Assembly: GCA_963711465.1 (NCBI GenBank)
Contig: CAVQEG010000001.1
Coordinates: forward strand, 930,001 to 994,000
Reading direction: 5' to 3'
Length of the DNA stretch: 64,000 nt
Source: CAVQEG01 sp963711465
GTDB taxonomy: Bacteria > Bacteroidota > Ignavibacteria > OLB7
Part shown: positions 60,009 to 64,000 of the stretch, one piece after another
Position numbering within the stretch: the stretch's first letter is position 1
How the letters are laid out: the number at the start of each line of letters is the position of its first letter
The notes under the pieces: generated by a model
Told to the model about the DNA's origin: nothing
The model's input: only the letters and a program-made list of their open reading frames with translations
Databases searched by the model: none
Translations under genes and position numbers: made by a program

Positions 60009-61775
60009 TCAGCGATCGTCGTTGCGGCGCCGACTGTTGCGATCCTGGTCGCCGTCGCGGCCGCGGTCGTCGCGACGGTCGGTATTCCGACCATTGTCGT
60101 TGCGCGGACCTCCCGGGCGATGGTCGTTGCCACCACCGCTGCGCGGCCGCATACGGGAGTTGTCCCCGCGGCTGTCGTCGCGGCCGCCTTCCCGACGGTC
60201 GTCGCGACGGTCGTCACGTCGTGGCCACTCGCCGCGGCCGCCACGATCGTTGCGATTGTCGGGCGAGCGCCGGTCGTCGCGCGGACCACGGCTGTCCCGG
60301 GTTCCCCGGTCGTCCCGGAAGCCACGGTCGTCGCGCCTGCCGCGGTCATCGCGCCGGTCACGGTCGTCGCGCCGGTCACGGTCGTCACGCCCACCGCGAT
60401 CGTCGCGAACGGGACGCTGCGGACGCCCTCCCCGCTCCTGCCAGTCACCCCGACCGCGCGGACCCTCGCCACGACCGGGTTGTTCATCGCGTCGTCCCCG
60501 TTCCGGTCGCGGCGGACGTCGGTCACGATCATTGCGCTGCGGCCGCTCGCCTCGTGGTGACCAGTCCTCTCGCCGCTGTCGTTCGCCTCGTCCCTGTCGA
60601 TCGTCTCTGCCGCGGTCGGGACGCTGCGGGCGGTCGCCTCGGTGCGGGCGCGAGTCGCGCGTTGCGCCACCGCGAGCACCGTCACGCGGACCACCACGTC
60701 GGGCATCGCCGTCGCGCCCACGGTCCGGCCGTCCGTCACGGCCCGGTCCGCGCCGATCGCGATCGCGGCCGGGTCCACGTCCGCGATCCTTTCCTCGCCG
60801 ATCCCACTGCGGACGCTCGATCCTCGGCAACTCGGGTTCCGGAGGGAGTTCGCCGCGCATGAAGCGGGAGAGGTTGAGCATGGCGACCTCATGGGTGCCG
60901 AGTTCGCGCCACTCTCCGAGCGGCACCATACCCTCACGCAGCAGAGCGATTCGCACGCGCTGCATCCGCAGGATCTCGCAGCCGAGCACCTTCATCGCCC
61001 GGTAGAAGTCGTGATAGGAGTCGTCGAGCACGGTGATGTCGAGCCACATCGTATCGACGTTTTCCCGAAAGACGGACACGTTGAGCGGGATGAAGTAGTG
61101 CTCATCGAGCAGGACGCCGCGGCGAAGCTCATCCAGCTGGGTATCCGAAAGCACCTGATTGATTTGAATCCGATACTCTTTCTGCAACTCGGAGTCGGTG
61201 ATGTGCTGCGTCTTGACCATTCGCGGATCGTTCGAGACGATCACCAGCCCCGAGAGCGTGCGTGTGAGTCTGCCGAAGGGAAACTTCCACGCCGTCTCGG
61301 GATCGAACACCTGGTCGAAGACCGGATCACCGGGTTCGCACACGACGCCTTTCGGCTTGTTGTAGACGACGTGGGAGACCTGGCGGGGGAATTCAATCGG
61401 CACCTCATCGATGGTGACGCGCTCCTTGCGGAGGTTGACTTCGTATACCGGCGACATGACCACGCGCGAGTTGATGCGCACGCGTCCGGATTCGATGAAT
61501 TTGATGGCGAGATTCGGCGAGAGGTAGCGCGCCTTGGTCAGCAGCTTCGGCAGTGCGATACGCGTCAGCGTCTGATGAAAGAACACGCGCGCACGCTTCT
61601 TCTTCTTTTTCTTTCGCTCGTCGCGACCCTGAGGAGAGAGCATTTCCTCCTGCGAATCGTCCTCGAATTCCTCGAACTCATCGCGATCGCGATCCCGGTC
61701 CCGTCGTGCGAAGCGGTCGTAGCCCCTGCCCCTTCCATTGGAAGACGGTCCGGATCCAAATCGTTTAACTGGCAT
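60009..61775 (-). CDS. RsuA/RluB-like pseudouridine synthase homologue with missing Asp and long Arg/Asp/Gly tail
   Basis: From the ATG at 61775 it has 588 residues; a TTG at 61820 with GGGAG upstream is an alternative adding 15. The N-terminus is charged (RDRDRDRDEFEEFEDD, KKKKKKRA). An S4-like domain (LTKARYLSPNLAIKFIESGRVRINSRVV) and the RsuA/RluB core (YNKPKGVV, FPFGRLTRTLSGLVIVSND) follow. The catalytic Asp of GRLD is Thr here (codon ACA, 61263-61265), and the Thr of D-x-x-T is Leu, aligned without gaps. Residues from about base 60824 to the stop form 270 residues of low complexity (R, D, G, with some N, P). It may be an RNA-binding protein without synthase activity. Confidence 0.85.
   Translation of the reverse strand: MPVKRFGSGPSSNGRGRGYDRFARRDRDRDRDEFEEFEDDSQEEMLSPQGRDERKKKKKKRARVFFHQTLTRIALPKLLTKARYLSPNLAIKFIESGRVRINSRVVMSPVYEVNLRKERVTIDEVPIEFPRQVSHVVYNKPKGVVCEPGDPVFDQVFDPETAWKFPFGRLTRTLSGLVIVSNDPRMVKTQHITDSELQKEYRIQINQVLSDTQLDELRRGVLLDEHYFIPLNVSVFRENVDTMWLDITVLDDSYHDFYRAMKVLGCEILRMQRVRIALLREGMVPLGEWRELGTHEVAMLNLSRFMRGELPPEPELPRIERPQWDRRGKDRGRGPGRDRDRRGPGRDGRPDRGRDGDARRGGPRDGARGGATRDSRPHRGDRPQRPDRGRDDRQGRGERQRREDWSPRGERPQRNDRDRRPPRPERGRRDEQPGRGEGPRGRGDWQERGGRPQRPVRDDRGGRDDRDRRDDRDRRDDRGRRDDRGFRDDRGTRDSRGPRDDRRSPDNRNDRGGRGEWPRRDDRRDDRREGGRDDSRGDNSRMRPRSGGGNDHRPGGPRNDNGRNTDRRDDRGRDGDQDRNSRRRNDDR
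60012..60824 (-). repeat. Low-complexity RDR/RDD/RGG-coding tract
   Basis: About 813 bases code for the tail of the RsuA-like protein. The most regular part lies at about 60200-60440, with repeated six-residue units such as RRDDRD, RRDDRG and DRGGRD. Such tracts bind RNA or drive condensation in other proteins. The repetition makes long open frames in the other five frames; these are artefacts. The tract is a likely site of length variation between strains. Confidence 0.8.
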
Positions 61776-61847
61776 TGATTTCAATGAAATGTCCCGACCG
61801 GGGTCGGGTTGGTTGAACAACGACGGGCTCCCGGGTCGACCGGGTGC

Positions 61848-62825
61848 CTACGGCCGGGAAGGCAGGGCCCCATTTCCTGTCTCCCACACGCCGATCAGCG
61901 CGTATCGCGCCTGACGATCCTCGAGCAACTGCTCGAGATCGACGTTCGAAAGTTCTTCTAGGCTTGCAACGATCGCCGATCGAAGCATGTCCGAGGCGGC
62001 CTTTGCATTCCTGTGTGCGCCACCGACGGGTTCGGGAACGATGGCGTCGGCGATGCGCAGTTCGACCAGATCGCGGGCGGTCAGACGCAGCGCTTCGGCG
62101 GCCTGCTCCTTGTAGTCCCAGCTGCGCCAGAGAATACTGGAGCACGACTCGGGCGCGATGACCGAGTACCAGGTGTTCTCCATCATCAGGAACCTGTCTC
62201 CCATTCCGATACCGAGCGCACCGCCGCTGGCGCCCTCGCCGATGACGACGTTGACGATCGGCGTGCGCAGCGTGGCCATCTCGAAGAGGTTGCGCGCAAT
62301 GGCTTCGGCCTGTCCGCGCTCCTCGGCCTCGATGCCCGGGTAGGCGCCGGGTGTATCGATCATGGTCACAACCGGGAGATGGAACTTCTCGGCGAGTTTC
62401 ATCAACCGGAGGGCCTTTCGGTATCCCTCGGGATTCGGCATTCCGAAGTTGCGGCGGAGATTCTCTTTGGTATCGTGGCCCTTCTGCTGACCGATCAGCA
62501 TCAACTCGATGCCGTCGATCCGCGCCAGGCCACCGACGATGGCCGGATCGTCGCGAACGGCGCGGTCACCGTGCAGTTCGAAGAAGTCGTCGCACATGAT
62601 CGCGACGTAGTCGAGCGTGTACGGCCGATCCGGGTGACGTGCCAGCTGCACGCGCTGCCAGCGCGTCAGCTGTTCGTAGACGCTGGTCCGCAGCCGGTCG
62701 ACCTTCTGCTCGAGCACCTCGATCTCCGGACCGATGTCCAGCGCGTCGGACATCGAACGCATTTCCTCGATTTTGTCCTCGAGCTCCTGAATGGGACGCT
62801 CGAACTCCAGCACATATTTCGCCAT
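61848..62825 (-). CDS. accA: Acetyl-CoA carboxylase carboxyltransferase alpha subunit
   Basis: The ATG at 62825 gives 325 residues. MAKYVLEFERPIQELEDKIEEMRS is the typical AccA opening. LQLARHPDRPYTLDYV-like, FFELHGDRAVRDDPAIVGGLARIDG, GQQKGHDTKENLRRNFGMPNPEGYRKALRLM, TMIDTPGAYPGIEAEERGQAEAIARNL and VIGEGASGGALGIGMGDRFLMMEN are all present. With AccD it transfers the carboxyl group from biotin to acetyl-CoA. A GTG two codons upstream (62831) is an alternative. accC is 58 kb away in the same window; accB and accD are not seen. Confidence 0.97.
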   Translation of the reverse strand: MAKYVLEFERPIQELEDKIEEMRSMSDALDIGPEIEVLEQKVDRLRTSVYEQLTRWQRVQLARHPDRPYTLDYVAIMCDDFFELHGDRAVRDDPAIVGGLARIDGIELMLIGQQKGHDTKENLRRNFGMPNPEGYRKALRLMKLAEKFHLPVVTMIDTPGAYPGIEAEERGQAEAIARNLFEMATLRTPIVNVVIGEGASGGALGIGMGDRFLMMENTWYSVIAPESCSSILWRSWDYKEQAAEALRLTARDLVELRIADAIVPEPVGGAHRNAKAASDMLRSAIVASLEELSNVDLEQLLEDRQARYALIGVWETGNGALPSRP

Positions 62826-62910
62826 GGGCACTCACCGACCGACAACGGGATACTCGCCGCCGTCGCCGATCGGACTGACAGATGTTGCTACGGGAATCTC
62901 AGGTTGAATT

Positions 62911-64000
62911 TCAATGGTGTCGCTGATGCGCATTACTGGCGGAGCCATTACCAGCCGGGACGACCGCAGCCGAAACCACACGGCGCGCGCGACGCTGGCG
63001 AATGACCGCCACGATAATCTCGCAGTCGAGAAGAAACGACTGATTCGTCTGGTAGTATTCCTCGAGCTGTTCTAGCTCGCGTGCGCTCATCGTCTCGGCC
63101 CCACAAAGCTCGGCGACAGTGAACGCTGGTGCACTCCGTCCTGCATCGTTCGGGCGGTGCGTGCCGCCCATCGATCCGCCGACGAGCGGTCGACGGCCGC
63201 TGGCCACTCCGATGAGCTCCCGAAGGCGCTCCAGTGGCGCGGAACTCATCAAATATACGAGCGGCGTGAACAACAGCACTACGCCCATGGCGATCACCGC
63301 ATCGGCCACCCGCCGCGTCCGTCGACGACGCCGTCGCCGACGGTCGACCGCCACCGGTCGCGCTCGCTCGGCGTCGTCATCGGCCCGCGCCAGCGACTCG
63401 AGCAGCGGTGAGGCGCTGGCAATGTGGAACTGCACGCGCTCGGCTCCGCCAAGTGTGATCGCCCGGGTGACCTCGCTGTAGCGAAGCGTCGCGTCGAGCA
63501 CGACGACATCGGTGATCCGGTGTTCCCGAACGATCTTGGCGAGATTCTCCACCGCCCCCACCACCGTATCGCTCACGCTGTCGGCGTCGCTGAATTCCGG
63601 TACGATCATCCCGACCAGCGCAACCGGTCGCCCGAAGAACGCGCGGCGGATCGCACTCCGCATGGCCGGATCGACACTGCTGCGGCCAAGGAAGGCCACC
63701 CGCCGGATCGACTCGGCTCCCATCGTTCGCCGCCATAGCAACCCGAGGAACCGAGTGGTGACGCCCACCGCCATTCCCAGTCCCGTCGAGACCGCCAGCA
63801 GACTGCGTCCGAACTGATAGTCCTTGAACAAGGTGAACAGCACGGTGAGCGTGAAGAATCCCAGCAGGTAACCGAATGCCGCGCCGCGCGGCTCCTCGGA
63901 GTCCCCCCGGTACCCGCCGGCAACGGCAATCGTGGCGATGAACACGACCGGCGGAACCACCAGTACCGTCGGCAGGGCCCACGAGGGAAGCGCCAGCGGG
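62911..64000 (-). CDS. Membrane protein resembling polyprenyl-phosphate sugar transferases, 3' part (partial)
   Basis: The frame is open to the window end, so the start is outside. The visible 362 residues begin with three or so membrane helices (TVLVVPPVVFIATIAVAGGY, FGYLLGFFTLTVLFTLF, LLAVSTGLGMAVGVTTRFLG). A Rossmann-like domain resembling the CoA_binding_3 part of WbaP-type enzymes follows (RRVAFLGRSS, ALVGMIVPEF, ITDVVVLDATLRYSEV, VQFHIAS). Then come a basic stretch and a helix with VIAMGVVLLFTPLVYLM. The segment LRELIGVASGRRPLVGGS recalls the LxGxMSLVGPRP motif, but the catalytic part between is absent. So the transferase may be degenerate or have another function. Confidence 0.6.
   Translation of the reverse strand, partial: PLALPSWALPTVLVVPPVVFIATIAVAGGYRGDSEEPRGAAFGYLLGFFTLTVLFTLFKDYQFGRSLLAVSTGLGMAVGVTTRFLGLLWRRTMGAESIRRVAFLGRSSVDPAMRSAIRRAFFGRPVALVGMIVPEFSDADSVSDTVVGAVENLAKIVREHRITDVVVLDATLRYSEVTRAITLGGAERVQFHIASASPLLESLARADDDAERARPVAVDRRRRRRRRTRRVADAVIAMGVVLLFTPLVYLMSSAPLERLRELIGVASGRRPLVGGSMGGTHRPNDAGRSAPAFTVAELCGAETMSARELEQLEEYYQTNQSFLLDCEIIVAVIRQRRARRVVSAAVVPAGNGSASNAHQRHH

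Noticed and set aside
60200..60440. Regular repeats suggesting a CRISPR or tandem-repeat array
   Set aside because: The repeats are short, in frame, and encode the Arg/Asp/Gly tail; there are no unique spacers of constant size.
59521..61005. Long Arg/Ser/Pro-rich open frame on the plus strand, and Ala/Thr/Val-rich frames overlapping it
   Set aside because: They are other-frame readings of the repetitive RDR-coding tail of the RsuA-like gene.

Overview
The window is a gene-dense, GC-rich (roughly 60%) bacterial chromosome segment with no phage, insertion sequence or CRISPR array that I can see. Several features point to the Bacteroidota/Chlorobiota (FCB) side of the tree, possibly a Kapaibacteriota/Ignavibacteria-type organism: a DUF5103-like type IX secretion plug protein (31.7-33.1 kb), a secreted Asp-box protein with a type IX C-terminal sorting domain (43.9-45.1 kb), a DUF2851 protein, an F-type ATPase locus that stops after atpG without atpD/atpC, and promoters matching the TAnnTTTG consensus of that group (before rpsT and the PpiD-like gene). 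The lineage is inference; no rRNA is present.

Layout. 0-7.2 kb: 3' end of murI, then a minus-strand run yqeY-mutS2-accC-zinc-ribbon protein-purL. 7.6-16.1 kb: an orphan BtuF-like binding protein converging on an MFS transporter, then the minus-strand ATPase locus atpZ-atpI-like-atpB-E-F-H-A-G. 16.4-22.6 kb: plus-strand PhoB/PhoR-type two-component pair (the kinase is frameshifted), a PpiD/SurA-like foldase, a methyltransferase, then a divergent lipoprotein/pdxH pair. 22.8-29.0 kb: a low-GC asparagine synthetase, a partial dipeptide-type ABC transporter (two permeases, one ATPase) and a beta-barrel protein, ending at a strong inverted repeat.

29.2-43.8 kb: a nearly unbroken minus-strand run. 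Its upstream half (43.8 to 33.8 kb) is a tightly coupled catabolic/transport operon: DapA-like aldolase, Gfo/Idh/MocA dehydrogenase, FG-GAP beta-propeller protein, carbon-nitrogen hydrolase, sugar-binding lipoprotein, two MalF/MalG-type permeases and an SDR-like protein without the usual active-site lysine. This is the best candidate for an undescribed pathway. Downstream follow moaD, moaE, the plug protein, a second Gfo/Idh/MocA enzyme and a CCA-adding-type nucleotidyltransferase.

43.8-51 kb: the type IX cargo protein with its own terminator, an rpsT-tRNA-Arg-terminator unit, then plus-strand envelope and metabolism genes (membrane-anchored protein, BamD, thioesterase, 2H phosphoesterase, secreted metalloprotease coupled to a CcmA-like ATPase). 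51-62.8 kb: a minus-strand housekeeping run accA, RsuA-like protein with a huge Arg/Asp/Gly tail and no catalytic Asp, NUDIX, lipoprotein, truA, pyrF, DUF2851, M32 carboxypeptidase, rel, trmH. 62.9-64 kb: 3' part of a polyprenyl-sugar-transferase-like membrane protein.

Genes were assigned from motifs and overall resemblance only; no database search was possible.
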